In this document: in pieces, positions 26,377 through 34,775 of the stretch | Layout of the letters: each line of letters begins with the position of its first letter | Numbering within the stretch: position 1 is the first letter of the stretch | NCBI GenBank assembly: GCA_000955795.1 | Contig: JYOB01000009.1 | Location: 1-64,000, forward strand | Direction of reading: 5' to 3' | Length of the DNA stretch: 64,000 bases | From: Burkholderiaceae bacterium 26 | Lineage (GTDB): Bacteria; Pseudomonadota; Gammaproteobacteria; Burkholderiales; Burkholderiaceae | Notes under the pieces: generated by a model | What the model was told of the DNA's origin: nothing | The model's input: only the letters and a program-made list of their open reading frames with translations | The model's database searches: none | Translations under genes and position numbers: made by a program

Positions 26377-27441
26377 ATGAACAAGACAATGATTGCCGCA
26401 CTGGTGCTCGGAGCCACGAGCCTGCCAGCGGCGGCGCAAACCGCCGGCGGTGTCACGCTCTACGGGCTGATCGACACCACCATCCGCTACAGCACGCACG
26501 AAAATGCGGCAGGCAACAGCAATCTGCAGATGACAGACGGTGTGCTGACCGGCAGCCGTTGGGGCTTGCGCGGCACGGAAGACCTGGGCGGCGGCACCAA
26601 GGCCATGTTCATCCTGGAATCGGGCTTCTCCCCCGATACCGGTGGCAGCCAGCAGGGCGGCCGTCTGTTCGGGCGTACCGCAGTGGTCGGCCTCGAAGGC
26701 GACTACGGCAAGCTTTACCTCGGCCGGCAATACACGCTGGCGCACGAGGTCCTGTCTTCATACGAGGCGATGGCGTTTGCTAACAATTCCATCGTCGGCT
26801 ATCAAGGCGGCAACTACACCGGCCTGCGCTACGACAACACGGTCAAATACATCAAATCGTTCGGCGGGCTGCAGCTTGCCGGCGCATGGACCTTTGGCGA
26901 GGCCGCGGGCAGCTTCAGCAAGAGTTCGGCCGGCGCCGGCTCGATCGTCTACAGCATGGGTCCGGCTGAAGTGGGCGCGGTGTATCAGGTCACGCGCGAT
27001 GTGTCGTCGGCGTTCTTCGGCGCGGTGCCGGCTGCGCTGGCCAGCAAGCAGACGGTCTGGGGCTTTGGCGGCAAGCTCGATACCTCGATTGCAACGTGGT
27101 ACCTCGGCTATACAAACAGCCGCCTCGACGTGGCCGACTACAAGAACCAAGCCGCCTATGTGGGCGCGAAGGTGCCGATCTCCGGCGCGCTGAGTTTCAT
27201 CGGCACCGTGCAATATGACTGGATGAAGCACCTCGATGCCAGCGGCAAGCGCCTGACCACCGCCGGCATGCTCGACTACGCCCTCAGCAAGCGCACCGAC
27301 GTCTACGCCGAAGTTGACTACACCCGCCTGCAGGGCGCCTGGATTGCGCTGAACAGCGCGGCCGCGTTCAACAACTCGGGTAACACGTATGGCAACAACT
27401 CGCGCCTGGGCGTCATGCTGGGCGTGCGGCACAAGTTCTGA
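26377..27441 (+). CDS. General outer-membrane porin (OmpC family)
   Basis: The 354-residue 16-strand porin of beta-proteobacteria has a signal peptide ending at AAAQ (residue 20) and the mature N terminus GGVTLYGLIDTTIRY. Other family features are GSRWGLRGTEDLGGGTKAMF, LFGRTAVVGLEGDYGKLYLGRQ, and a final Phe (VRHKF) needed for assembly. A ribosome site GGGAG precedes the ATG. It lies just after quiC1, 121 bases downstream, and may provide outer-membrane entry for quinate or shikimate. Confidence 0.93.
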   Translation: MNKTMIAALVLGATSLPAAAQTAGGVTLYGLIDTTIRYSTHENAAGNSNLQMTDGVLTGSRWGLRGTEDLGGGTKAMFILESGFSPDTGGSQQGGRLFGRTAVVGLEGDYGKLYLGRQYTLAHEVLSSYEAMAFANNSIVGYQGGNYTGLRYDNTVKYIKSFGGLQLAGAWTFGEAAGSFSKSSAGAGSIVYSMGPAEVGAVYQVTRDVSSAFFGAVPAALASKQTVWGFGGKLDTSIATWYLGYTNSRLDVADYKNQAAYVGAKVPISGALSFIGTVQYDWMKHLDASGKRLTTAGMLDYALSKRTDVYAEVDYTRLQGAWIALNSAAAFNNSGNTYGNNSRLGVMLGVRHKF

Positions 27442-27464
27442 TCGCTCCGATCGCTCTCGCAATG

Positions 27465-27496
27465 AAAAAGCCCGCCAGAGTCTCGGCGGGCTTTTT
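27465..27496. terminator. Bidirectional terminator between porin and dadA
   Basis: A GCCCGCC/GGCGGGC stem with an AGAGTCTC centre is flanked by an A run and a T run, so it can end both convergent transcripts. Confidence 0.9.
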
Positions 27497-27508
27497 CTTT
27501 TGTTGCGA

Positions 27509-28762
27509 TCAATGCACCGGGCAGTCGCGCGCGATCACGTCGCCCACCATTGCGGCGGTTGCGCCGGATAGCGTCCAACCCAGATGCCCGTGGCCGGTGT
27601 TGTAGAACACGCGCCCATGCCGCCCACGGCCGACGCGCGGCATCATGTCCGGCATCATCGGGCGCAAGCCAGCCCACGGCACCACGCGCGACGTGCCAAT
27701 CGCAAAGTTGCGGCGTGTCCAGGCCACCAGGGGCTCGATGCGGTCCGCGCGGATATCGCGGTTGTAACCGTTGAACTCCGCCGTGCCGGCCACGCGGAAG
27801 CGGCCAGCGCCGAGGCGACTGGTCACGATCTTCGCGCTCTCATCGAGCAGGCTGACCCACGGCGCGCCTTGCACGCTGGCTTCGTCGTCCAGGTGCACCG
27901 TGATCGAATATCCCTTGACCGGATACACGTTGATGCGATCGCCCACCATTTGCGCGATATGCCGGCTGCCCACGCCCGCGCACACGACCATCGCATCGGC
28001 GGCAAGGTCCTGCACGACATTCGCCTCGCTGGTGGAAAGGCGGTCGTCCAGTGTGGTCTGCAGCAGGAGGCGAACGCCGTCTTCACTGGTTTGCACATCG
28101 CGCACATCCACGCCTTGCAAAAAGCGCACACCGCGCTTTTCGCACGCCTGCGCGAGACCGCGCGTGAACTTGTGGATGTCGCCGGTGGCGTCTGACTCTG
28201 TGAAATAACCGCCGTAGTAGTTGCCCCGCAGTGTGGGCTCGATGGCTGCAATGTCTTCGGGGCTCACGGCGTGGCGCTCAAGCCCGCCGGCGACGAGCAG
28301 GGCGTTGGCCTTGCCTGCGGCCGTAAAGCTCGCCTTGTCGTGATAGACGTGCAGAATGCCGCGCTTCTGCAGGTCGAAATCGATCTGCTCCCGTTCGGCC
28401 ATCGCAAACAGATGCTTGCGTGCCTCGATGGCCATGCGCGTTGTTTCGATGGTGTTGCGGCGATAGTGCGCGATGCTGGCGACGAACTCGCCGATCCACG
28501 AATACTTATGCCACGACGGCTTGGGATTGAGCAGGAGCGGGGCGTCGTTGCGCAGCATCCATTTGATGCCCTTGAGGAGCGTGCCGGTGCTGTTCCAGAC
28601 TTCAGCGTTGCTGGCGGAAAGCTGCCCGCCGTTGGCGAACGAGGTTTCCATGGCCGGATACAGGTGGCGGTCGAGCACCGTGACCTGATAGCCGAGTTGC
28701 GAGAGCGTGTAAGCAGTGGTGACGCCGGATATGCCGGCGCCGACGATGACGATGTGCGTCAT
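27509..28762 (-). CDS. dadA: D-amino-acid dehydrogenase, DadA-like FAD enzyme
   Basis: The 417-residue FAD enzyme of the DadA/DAO family oxidises D-amino acids (or glycine/sarcosine-type amines) and passes electrons to quinones. The FAD-binding motif VIVGAGISGVTTAYTL sits at residues 4-19 and the C-terminal GHGHLGWTLSGATA at about 392-405. The glycine riboswitch just upstream implies that glycine, or a glycine-related amino acid, is what the cell links to this gene. The ribosome site is AGGGA. It is a monocistronic-looking gene, convergent with the porin. Confidence 0.9.
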   Translation of the reverse strand: MTHIVIVGAGISGVTTAYTLSQLGYQVTVLDRHLYPAMETSFANGGQLSASNAEVWNSTGTLLKGIKWMLRNDAPLLLNPKPSWHKYSWIGEFVASIAHYRRNTIETTRMAIEARKHLFAMAEREQIDFDLQKRGILHVYHDKASFTAAGKANALLVAGGLERHAVSPEDIAAIEPTLRGNYYGGYFTESDATGDIHKFTRGLAQACEKRGVRFLQGVDVRDVQTSEDGVRLLLQTTLDDRLSTSEANVVQDLAADAMVVCAGVGSRHIAQMVGDRINVYPVKGYSITVHLDDEASVQGAPWVSLLDESAKIVTSRLGAGRFRVAGTAEFNGYNRDIRADRIEPLVAWTRRNFAIGTSRVVPWAGLRPMMPDMMPRVGRGRHGRVFYNTGHGHLGWTLSGATAAMVGDVIARDCPVH

Positions 28763-28787
28763 GGCGGTCCCTATGGAGTGATGTCAT

Positions 28788-28804
28788 GACCGGACGATCC
28801 GGTC
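28788..28804 (-). promoter_or_regulatory. Hairpin between glycine riboswitch and dadA
   Basis: A perfect 7-base stem GACCGGA/TCCGGTC with a 3-base loop sits between the second aptamer and the dadA start. No U-tract follows, so it may act as part of the expression platform rather than as a terminator. Confidence 0.5.
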
Positions 28805-28810
28805 GGCTCA

Positions 28811-29001
28811 CCCCATCTGTCTCGGGACCTGAGAGCTTGGGCGTCAGCAGCGCTGGCGCCATCCCCTTCGGTGGGCGCACGCGTGCACGCCTCTCTCCAG
28901 ATTCGCAGTCGACGCCACAGTCCTTTTGCCTGAGAGTTTCCGGGGTGGTTGCTCCATCGGCGCCGGGCGTTGCACGTGTGCGCGTTAAGCCCGGTCTCTC
29001 C
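28811..29001 (-). ncRNA. Tandem glycine riboswitch
   Basis: Read on the minus strand, two glycine aptamers lie in series. The first opens with GGAGAGACCGGG (29001-28990) and closes around CTCTCAGGCAAAAGGACTG (28936 downwards). The second opens with CTGGAGAGAGGCG (28900 onwards), contains CCGAAGGGGATGGCGCC, and closes with AGCTCTCAGGTCCCGAGAC (28837 downwards). These are the invariant blocks of the glycine riboswitch family. It heads the dadA-like gene instead of the usual gcv operon. Glycine binding would be expected to raise expression. Confidence 0.92.
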
Positions 29002-29077
29002 TGCGGCGTGTTGCAGCTGTCGTTGGTGCGTCAGCCGCGCCTGCGTGCTGCCGGTGTGGGCAGCGGGAGGGAGTGTG

Positions 29078-29869
29078 TCACGGGTCGTGGCGTTCGGCAA
29101 GTCGGGCTGTACCGGGGGCAACGGACGGCGTGTCGTCCTTCAGGTCCACGCCACTGCGGCCGAGCGCCAGCGCGCCTTTGAGCAGGAACACCAGCCGGGT
29201 CGCTGCCTGGTCATAAGTCAGCCCTGCCGGCCGCACATTCGAGATGCAATTACGCTGCGCATCGGAGCAACCGACGCGCGGCGCGTAGGTCAGGTAAATG
29301 CCCAGGCTGTCAGGCGAACTCAACCCCGGCCGCTCACCGATCAACATCACGACCTGTCGTGCGCCAAGCAACGCACCGATCTCATCCCCCAGCGCAACCC
29401 GAGACTGCCCGGCGATGACAACAGGGCCGATGGACCAGTCGCGCGGCAGACGATCGCGCGCGCAGCACAGGACCGGCACGCTGTGGCTTTGCGCCGCCAA
29501 CGCGGAGAGTCCATCTGCAATCACGAAGACAACGTCGAATGGCTGCGCAGGCCGCAGCGCGCCGAGTCCTGCGCGGCTGGCATCGTCAAGCCGGCGGCCA
29601 AGATCGGGACGGCGGAGATACTGGGCGCGGTCAGCTGCCGCGCTGTGCACGGTCAATGCCGTGAGGCCCGCCTGCCCAAGCGCGGCCGACAACGCCGTGC
29701 TATCGAGCGGCAAGTGCACGGCATCGCGCGCCTGGGCGTGCGCCACGCCAAACGCGAGCACGGCTTCGGTCGTCTGGCTGTTACCAGCCCGGCCCAACGC
29801 AATGCGCGCGTCGGTGAAGGCGCGCAGGTGTGTCCACGGATTCGGTTGAACGAGGGGGTGTTTGGGCAT
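29078..29869 (-). CDS. eutC: Ethanolamine ammonia-lyase small subunit
   Basis: The 263-residue beta subunit of the adenosylcobalamin-dependent lyase splits ethanolamine into acetaldehyde and ammonia. The family segments DVVFVIADGLSA (about 120-131), MLIGERPGLSSPDSLG and RNCISNVRPAGLTY are clear. Start 29869 (MPKHPLVQP) lies 20 bases after the eutB stop. The enzyme works with EutB in the cytoplasm; no shell-protein genes are nearby. Confidence 0.93.
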   Translation of the reverse strand: MPKHPLVQPNPWTHLRAFTDARIALGRAGNSQTTEAVLAFGVAHAQARDAVHLPLDSTALSAALGQAGLTALTVHSAAADRAQYLRRPDLGRRLDDASRAGLGALRPAQPFDVVFVIADGLSALAAQSHSVPVLCCARDRLPRDWSIGPVVIAGQSRVALGDEIGALLGARQVVMLIGERPGLSSPDSLGIYLTYAPRVGCSDAQRNCISNVRPAGLTYDQAATRLVFLLKGALALGRSGVDLKDDTPSVAPGTARLAERHDP

Positions 29870-29889
29870 GTTCGGCTTCCCAGCGGGAT

Positions 29890-31272
29890 TCACAGCGCGT
29901 GGGCCAACTGCAGCAGCGGCTGCCGCGCCGTGGCGTCTTGCAGGCGCCCAACGGTGTCGACAATGCCCATGCTTTGCAGCCACGCCTCAAACTCCGGCGC
30001 CGGCCGCAGGCCCAACGTGTCGCGCAGATAAAGTGCGTCATGAAACGATGTGCTCTGGTAATTCAGCATGATGTCGTCGGCGCCCGGCACGCCCATGATG
30101 AAGTGGATGCCCGCCACGCCAAACAGGGTGAGCAGCGTATCCATGTCGTCCTGATCGGCTTCGGCGTGGTTGGTGTAGCAGACGTCGCAGCCCATGGGCA
30201 GGCCCATCAGCTTGCCGCAGAAGTGGTCTTCCAGCCCCGCGCGGATGATCTGCTTGCCGTCGTAGAGATACTCCGGACCGATAAAACCGACCACCGTGTT
30301 GACCAGCAACGGCGAGAACGCCCGCGCCACCGCATAGGCACGCGCCTCCATGGTTTGCTGATCGACGCCGTGATGCGCATTGGCCGACAACGCGCTGCCC
30401 TGGCCGGTCTCGAAATACATCACGTTATTGCCGACCGTACCGCGCGCCAGGCCCTGCGCGGCGTCATGCGCCTCGGCCAGCAAGGCAAGGCTGATGCCGA
30501 ATCCCGCGTTGGCCTGTTCGCTGCCCGCCACCGACTGAAACACCAAGTCAACCGGCGCGCCCTGGTCAATGGCGCGCAGTGTGTTTGTCACGTGCGTCAG
30601 CACGCACGACTGCGTGGGAATGGCGTAGCGATTGCGCAGTTCATCGACCAATTGCAGCAATGAGACGATGGCACCGAGATTGTCGCCGGCGGGGTTGATG
30701 CCGATGGTCGCGTCGCCGCAGCCATAGAGCAGGCCATCGATGATCGACGCCGCAATACCTTTGGGGTCGTCCGTCGGGTGATTGGGCTGCAGCCGGACTG
30801 ACAACCGGCCGGGCAAGCCGATGGTGTTGCGAAAGCGCGTGACCACGCGGCACTTGCGGGCCACGGAAATCAGATCCTGATTGCGCATCAGCTTGCTGAC
30901 CGCGGCGGCCATTTCGGGCGTGATGCCGGGCGCGACGCTTGCCAGCGTCTGGCTGTCCGTCTCATGCAGGAGCAGCCAGTTACGAAATTCGCCCACCGTC
31001 AGCGAGGCAATCGGCTGGAAGGCCTGCGCGTCGTGCCGATCAAGAATCAGGCACGTGACCTCGTCTTCCTCATAGGGCACCAGCGCTTCGTTAAGGAACA
31101 CCGACAGCGGCACGTCTGCCAGCGCCATGCGCGCGGCCATGCGCTCGCCTTCGCTGGCAGCGGCCAGGCCCGCCAGATAGTCGCCGGAGCGCGCCGGGCT
31201 GGCTTTGGCCAGGAGCGTCTTGAGATCGTTGAACACATAGCGCTGCGCGCCAATGGCCTGAGCGAAGTGCAT
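29890..31272 (-). CDS. eutB: Ethanolamine ammonia-lyase large subunit
   Basis: The 460-residue catalytic TIM-barrel subunit binds ethanolamine and, with EutC, adenosylcobalamin. Family stretches include FGGHH-free proteobacterial N terminus FAQAIGAQRYVFNDL, CGDATIGINPAGDN, YFETGQGSALSANAHHGVDQQT and FIGPEYLYDG. Length matches the family. It is the first gene of an eutBC pair without reactivase, transporter or microcompartment genes in view, and divergent from chrA across 124 bases. Confidence 0.94.
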   Translation of the reverse strand: MHFAQAIGAQRYVFNDLKTLLAKASPARSGDYLAGLAAASEGERMAARMALADVPLSVFLNEALVPYEEDEVTCLILDRHDAQAFQPIASLTVGEFRNWLLLHETDSQTLASVAPGITPEMAAAVSKLMRNQDLISVARKCRVVTRFRNTIGLPGRLSVRLQPNHPTDDPKGIAASIIDGLLYGCGDATIGINPAGDNLGAIVSLLQLVDELRNRYAIPTQSCVLTHVTNTLRAIDQGAPVDLVFQSVAGSEQANAGFGISLALLAEAHDAAQGLARGTVGNNVMYFETGQGSALSANAHHGVDQQTMEARAYAVARAFSPLLVNTVVGFIGPEYLYDGKQIIRAGLEDHFCGKLMGLPMGCDVCYTNHAEADQDDMDTLLTLFGVAGIHFIMGVPGADDIMLNYQSTSFHDALYLRDTLGLRPAPEFEAWLQSMGIVDTVGRLQDATARQPLLQLAHAL

Positions 31273-31396
31273 GATGGGATACGCGGAAGAGTCCCGTGAC
31301 GGTGACGGCGATGCTTATCCTGCCACTTTAGTTGCCTTCTATGCCACGGCGGCAATGTTCTAATACGCGTTTCCCAAACGTCGATCTCGCCCGCAA

Positions 31397-32632
31397 ATGA
31401 CCGCATCCGCCACACCGTCCCGCACACATCAAGCGGGCTCTGCCATGGAAGTGCTGGCGGTCTTTCTCAAGCTGGGTCTCACCAGTTTCGGTGGGCCGGT
31501 CGCACATATCGGCTACTTCCGGCGCGAGTTCGTGGAGCGCCGCCGCTGGCTTGACGACGCAACATTCACCGACCTTGTCGGGCTTTGCCAGTTTCTGCCG
31601 GGGCCTGCCAGCAGCCAGGTGGGGTTTTCCGTCGGGCTGCTTCGGGCGGGATGGCGTGGCGGGTTGGCAGCATGGTGCGGCTTTACGCTGCCCTCCGTCT
31701 TGCTGCTGCTGGTCTTTGCGATGCTCGCGCCGAGCTTGGGCGGCCCGATTGGCGCGGGTCTGATCCACGGTTTGAAGCTGGTTGCCGTTGCGGTGGTGGC
31801 GCAGGCCGTGTGGGATATGGCGCGCAAGCTCTGTCCTGACTGGCAGCGCGCAGGTATCGCGCTGATCAGCATCGCCGTGCTCAGCGCGTTGACGACCGTT
31901 TACGCGCAACTTGTCGTGATCGTGCTTGGCGCCGTACTGGGGCTGATGTTATGCCGATCGTCCCGTCCGGCGAGTGGTGGTCCGAGGGCGGAGCAGGGGG
32001 CTGCATTCCGCGTGTCTCACGTGGCGAGCATCGTCAGTCTGGTGCTCTTCTGCGCGCTGCTGTTCGGGCTTCCGGTTATTGCAGGTCTTCATCCATGGAT
32101 GCCCGCCAAGGTGTTCGACGCGTTCTATCGTTCGGGCGCGTTGGTTTTCGGGGGCGGGCACGTCGTGCTTCCGCTGCTGGAGCATCAGACGGTCGCGACG
32201 GGTTGGGTCACGTCGAACGATTTCTTGGCAGGCTACGGCGCCGCGCAGGCCGTGCCCGGGCCGTTGTTCACCTTCGCCGCTTTTCTTGGCTGGACGATCG
32301 GACCGGGGCTGAATCACTGGGCCGGGGCTGCGCTTGCCACGGTGGGCATTTTTCTGCCGGGCCTGCTGCTGGTCATCGCGGCGCTGCCTTACTGGCAGGC
32401 GTTGCGCGCGCGTCCTTCCATGGCGGCGCTGCTGGCGGGTGTGAATGCCGCAGTCGTTGGATTGCTGGCTTTTGCCCTTTACACACCCGTCTGGACGAGC
32501 GCCGTGCGGTCATGGAGCGACTTTGCCGTCGCGGCGATTGCGTTCCTGCTGCTGACGCGATGGAAAACGCCACCGCTGATTGTGGTGGCGTTTTGTGCGG
32601 CGGCGGGCGTTGCCGCTGCCATGCTGGGTTGA
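31397..32632 (+). CDS. chrA: Chromate transporter ChrA
   Basis: The 411-residue membrane protein is a two-domain (long-chain) CHR-family chromate efflux carrier. The family signatures are SFGGPVAHIGYFRREFV near residues 30-46, LCQFLPGPASSQ, and in the second half FGGGHVVLPLLE and AAQAVPGPLFTFAAFLG. It lowers cytoplasmic chromate by antiport. The first ATG is used; an ATG 16 codons later is also possible. It is a single gene, with no chrB regulator seen. Confidence 0.93.
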   Translation: MTASATPSRTHQAGSAMEVLAVFLKLGLTSFGGPVAHIGYFRREFVERRRWLDDATFTDLVGLCQFLPGPASSQVGFSVGLLRAGWRGGLAAWCGFTLPSVLLLLVFAMLAPSLGGPIGAGLIHGLKLVAVAVVAQAVWDMARKLCPDWQRAGIALISIAVLSALTTVYAQLVVIVLGAVLGLMLCRSSRPASGGPRAEQGAAFRVSHVASIVSLVLFCALLFGLPVIAGLHPWMPAKVFDAFYRSGALVFGGGHVVLPLLEHQTVATGWVTSNDFLAGYGAAQAVPGPLFTFAAFLGWTIGPGLNHWAGAALATVGIFLPGLLLVIAALPYWQALRARPSMAALLAGVNAAVVGLLAFALYTPVWTSAVRSWSDFAVAAIAFLLLTRWKTPPLIVVAFCAAAGVAAAMLG

Positions 32633-32682
32633 ATCGCGCTCTTCCTACGAGCGGCAACCGGTAACTGCGCAGGGGCAGGGGG

Positions 32683-34080
32683 TCATTCGTCCATGAGCCG
32701 AACCCTGACCTTCTTGCCCTTCAGCGTGCCGCCGTTGAGCTTGCGCAGCGCCTCGCGTGCGATGCCGCGGTCGACCGCAACGTAGGTCGAGAATTCGGTC
32801 ACGTTGATCTTGCCGATCTGGTCGCCCCGAAAGCCGGCGTCGCCTGTCAACGCGCCGAGCACATCGCCGGGGCGGATCTTCTCCTTGCGTCCGCCGAGAA
32901 TCTGCAGCGTTTCCATTGGAGGCAGCAGCGGTGCGTCATTGCCGGTATCCAGCTCGTCGAGCTTGTGCCATTCGACCTCGCGCCCCAGCGCCTGCTCGAT
33001 GTTGCCGACTCGCCCCATCTCGTCCATGCTCGCGAGGCTCAGCGCCCAGCCGTTCTCATCGGCGCGGCCCGTGCGGCCAATGCGATGCACGTGCACTTCG
33101 GGGTCGGGTGTCACGTCAACGTTGATCACCGCTTCGAGCTGCGCAATGTCGAGCCCTCGCGCGGCAACGTCGGTTGCCACGAGCACCGAGCAACTGCGGT
33201 TCGCGAACTGGATCAATACCTGATCGCGCTCGCGCTGTTCGAGTTCGCCATGCAGCGCCAGCGCGTGGATGCCCTGGGCGCGCAGCACGTCGAGCAGGTC
33301 ACGGCATTGCTGCTTCGTGTTGCAGAACGCGAGCGTGCTCACCGGCCGATAGTGCTTGAGCAGCAGCCCGACCGCATGCAGCCGCTTGTTGTCGGTCACC
33401 TCGTAGAAGCGCTGGCGAATCTTGCTGTCGTCGTGGCGCTCTTCGAGCTTCACCTCTTTTGGATTGCGCAGAATGCGCTGGCTCAGCTTCGCAATACCTT
33501 CCGGGTAGGTCGCCGAGAACAGCAGCGTCTGCCGATCAGGCGGGCATTGGCGCACGACCGTCGCGATGTCATCGAAGAAGCCCATGTCGAGCATGCGATC
33601 TGCTTCGTCAAGCACGAGCGTCTTCAGTGCGCCGAGCGCGAGATTGCCGCGCTCCAGATGGTCCATGATGCGCCCCGGCGTGCCGACGATGACATGTGCG
33701 CCATGCTCAAGGCTCGCCGCCTGCGGGCGCATCGGTGTGCCGCCGCAGAGCGTCAAGACCTTCACGTTTTCTTCAGCGCGTGCCAAGCGACGGATTTCCT
33801 GCGCAACCTGATCGGCAAGCTCGCGCGTCGGGCAGAGCACCATCGCCTGTACGTCGAAGCTGCGCGCGTCGAGCCGTGCGAGCAGTGCCAGCGCAAACGC
33901 TGCCGTTTTGCCGCTGCCCGTCTTTGCCTGCGCGATCAGATCGTGGCCCGCAAGCGCGATGGGCAGGCTTGCAGCCTGGATCGGCGTCATGTCGGTGTAG
34001 CCGAGCTGCGCAAGGTTCGCGAGCACGGCCGGGGCGAGCGCTAGGGTGGTGAAGGGCGTGGCGGTTGGTTCGATGGTCAT
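32683..34080 (-). CDS. dbpA: DEAD-box RNA helicase DbpA
   Basis: The 465-residue ATP-dependent RNA helicase acts in large-subunit ribosome assembly. Helicase motifs are in order: Q motif near TDMTPIQ, AKTGSGKT, VGTPGR, VLDEAD, SAT, then ARGLD and HRIGRTGRA in the second RecA domain. The C-terminal RNA-binding domain (about 390-465) contains KINVTEFSTYVAVDR and targets 23S rRNA hairpin 92 in DbpA. Start 34080 (MTIEPTATPF) is selected over a longer reading frame without similarity. Confidence 0.93.
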   Translation of the reverse strand: MTIEPTATPFTTLALAPAVLANLAQLGYTDMTPIQAASLPIALAGHDLIAQAKTGSGKTAAFALALLARLDARSFDVQAMVLCPTRELADQVAQEIRRLARAEENVKVLTLCGGTPMRPQAASLEHGAHVIVGTPGRIMDHLERGNLALGALKTLVLDEADRMLDMGFFDDIATVVRQCPPDRQTLLFSATYPEGIAKLSQRILRNPKEVKLEERHDDSKIRQRFYEVTDNKRLHAVGLLLKHYRPVSTLAFCNTKQQCRDLLDVLRAQGIHALALHGELEQRERDQVLIQFANRSCSVLVATDVAARGLDIAQLEAVINVDVTPDPEVHVHRIGRTGRADENGWALSLASMDEMGRVGNIEQALGREVEWHKLDELDTGNDAPLLPPMETLQILGGRKEKIRPGDVLGALTGDAGFRGDQIGKINVTEFSTYVAVDRGIAREALRKLNGGTLKGKKVRVRLMDE

Positions 34081-34094
34081 GTCGTTGCGTTGGA

Positions 34095-34280
34095 TCACTT
34101 GAGCGGCTTGCCTTCGATTTGCTTGTAGATGACCCGGCCGTCTTTGGTTTCGACGCGTTTGAGATAGTTGCGCGCGCCGCATAGCGCACAGCGGAACAGC
34201 GGTCCTTGGCCCTCATCCTTGATGACGACGTCGGACAGCTCCCACTGCGTGCCGCAGCTCTGGTTGATGCAAGTGAACAC
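34095..34280 (-). CDS. Small zinc-ribbon protein, unknown role
   Basis: This 61-residue protein begins at a GTG (VFTCINQSCGTQWELSD). The Cys pairs CINQSC and CALC, about 28 residues apart, form a likely zinc ribbon. The C terminus is basic (YLKRVETKDGRVIYKQI). An upstream in-frame ATG at 34358 would add 26 residues without obvious conservation. It sits 14 bases before dbpA on the same strand and may share its transcript. I do not recognise a named family. Confidence 0.6.
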   Translation of the reverse strand: MFTCINQSCGTQWELSDVVIKDEGQGPLFRCALCGARNYLKRVETKDGRVIYKQIEGKPLK

Positions 34281-34358
34281 GGTTTTCTCTAAATGGATTG
34301 TTCGTTGCGCCTCGATGACGAGGCAGGTGGACCGGGGCCGCGAGCGCGCCGATGTCAA

Positions 34359-34698
34359 TCCGGATCAATACCTCAACCACAAATGGCGTTGCCGAGCCGT
34401 TCGTAGGAGATTGCGCTGCCCTTTGGCTATTTTGGCCTGACAGGTGGGAAAGTCATCTCGTCTCGCGACGCCCACGCCATGCGCCCAATGCATCCTGTTG
34501 GTGCAACAGATTTGCGGCTACAACGTTGAGAGCGATGGAAATATGGGGCCGATCTTGCAGATCGTCACGTTTTCCCCGCCGGACTCTAACACACCCATTT
34601 AGGCCCGTAAGTCGCGGGCCAAGCCCCTTTGACGACTCGCAGCCGTTCGCAGATGTCATTTCTTTGACTCTCTCTAGAGTCCGCGCTCTTGTCCCGGT
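34359..34698. other. Intergenic region before the PHA operon
   Basis: No gene is evident in the 34359-34775 gap. Visible structure is a GCCCG/CGGGC hairpin (34603-34619) and a 6-4-6 inverted repeat GACTCT-CTCT-AGAGTC (34666-34681). The FNR-type promoter that follows is listed separately. Confidence 0.4.
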
Positions 34699-34740
34699 TT
34701 GAGGTGCGTCAAGTCTGGTCGGTAGCCGCTGGCATCTAAT
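34699..34740 (+). promoter_or_regulatory. FNR/ANR-type promoter of the PHA operon
   Basis: An FNR-family box TTGAG-GTGC-GTCAA (34699-34712) is followed by the -10 candidate TCTAAT (34735-34740). The box centre at 34705.5 lies 32 bases from the -10 centre, the spacing of class II FNR promoters (site at -41.5). A start near 34747 would give a leader of about 29 bases to the phaC ATG. Confidence 0.65.
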
Positions 34741-34775
34741 GGATCGCATATTGGCAATCGTTTGACGCCCCAACT

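Noticed and set aside
31328-31909. 193-codon minus-strand frame over the start of chrA
   Set aside because: No protein-like motifs; chrA is clear on the plus strand.
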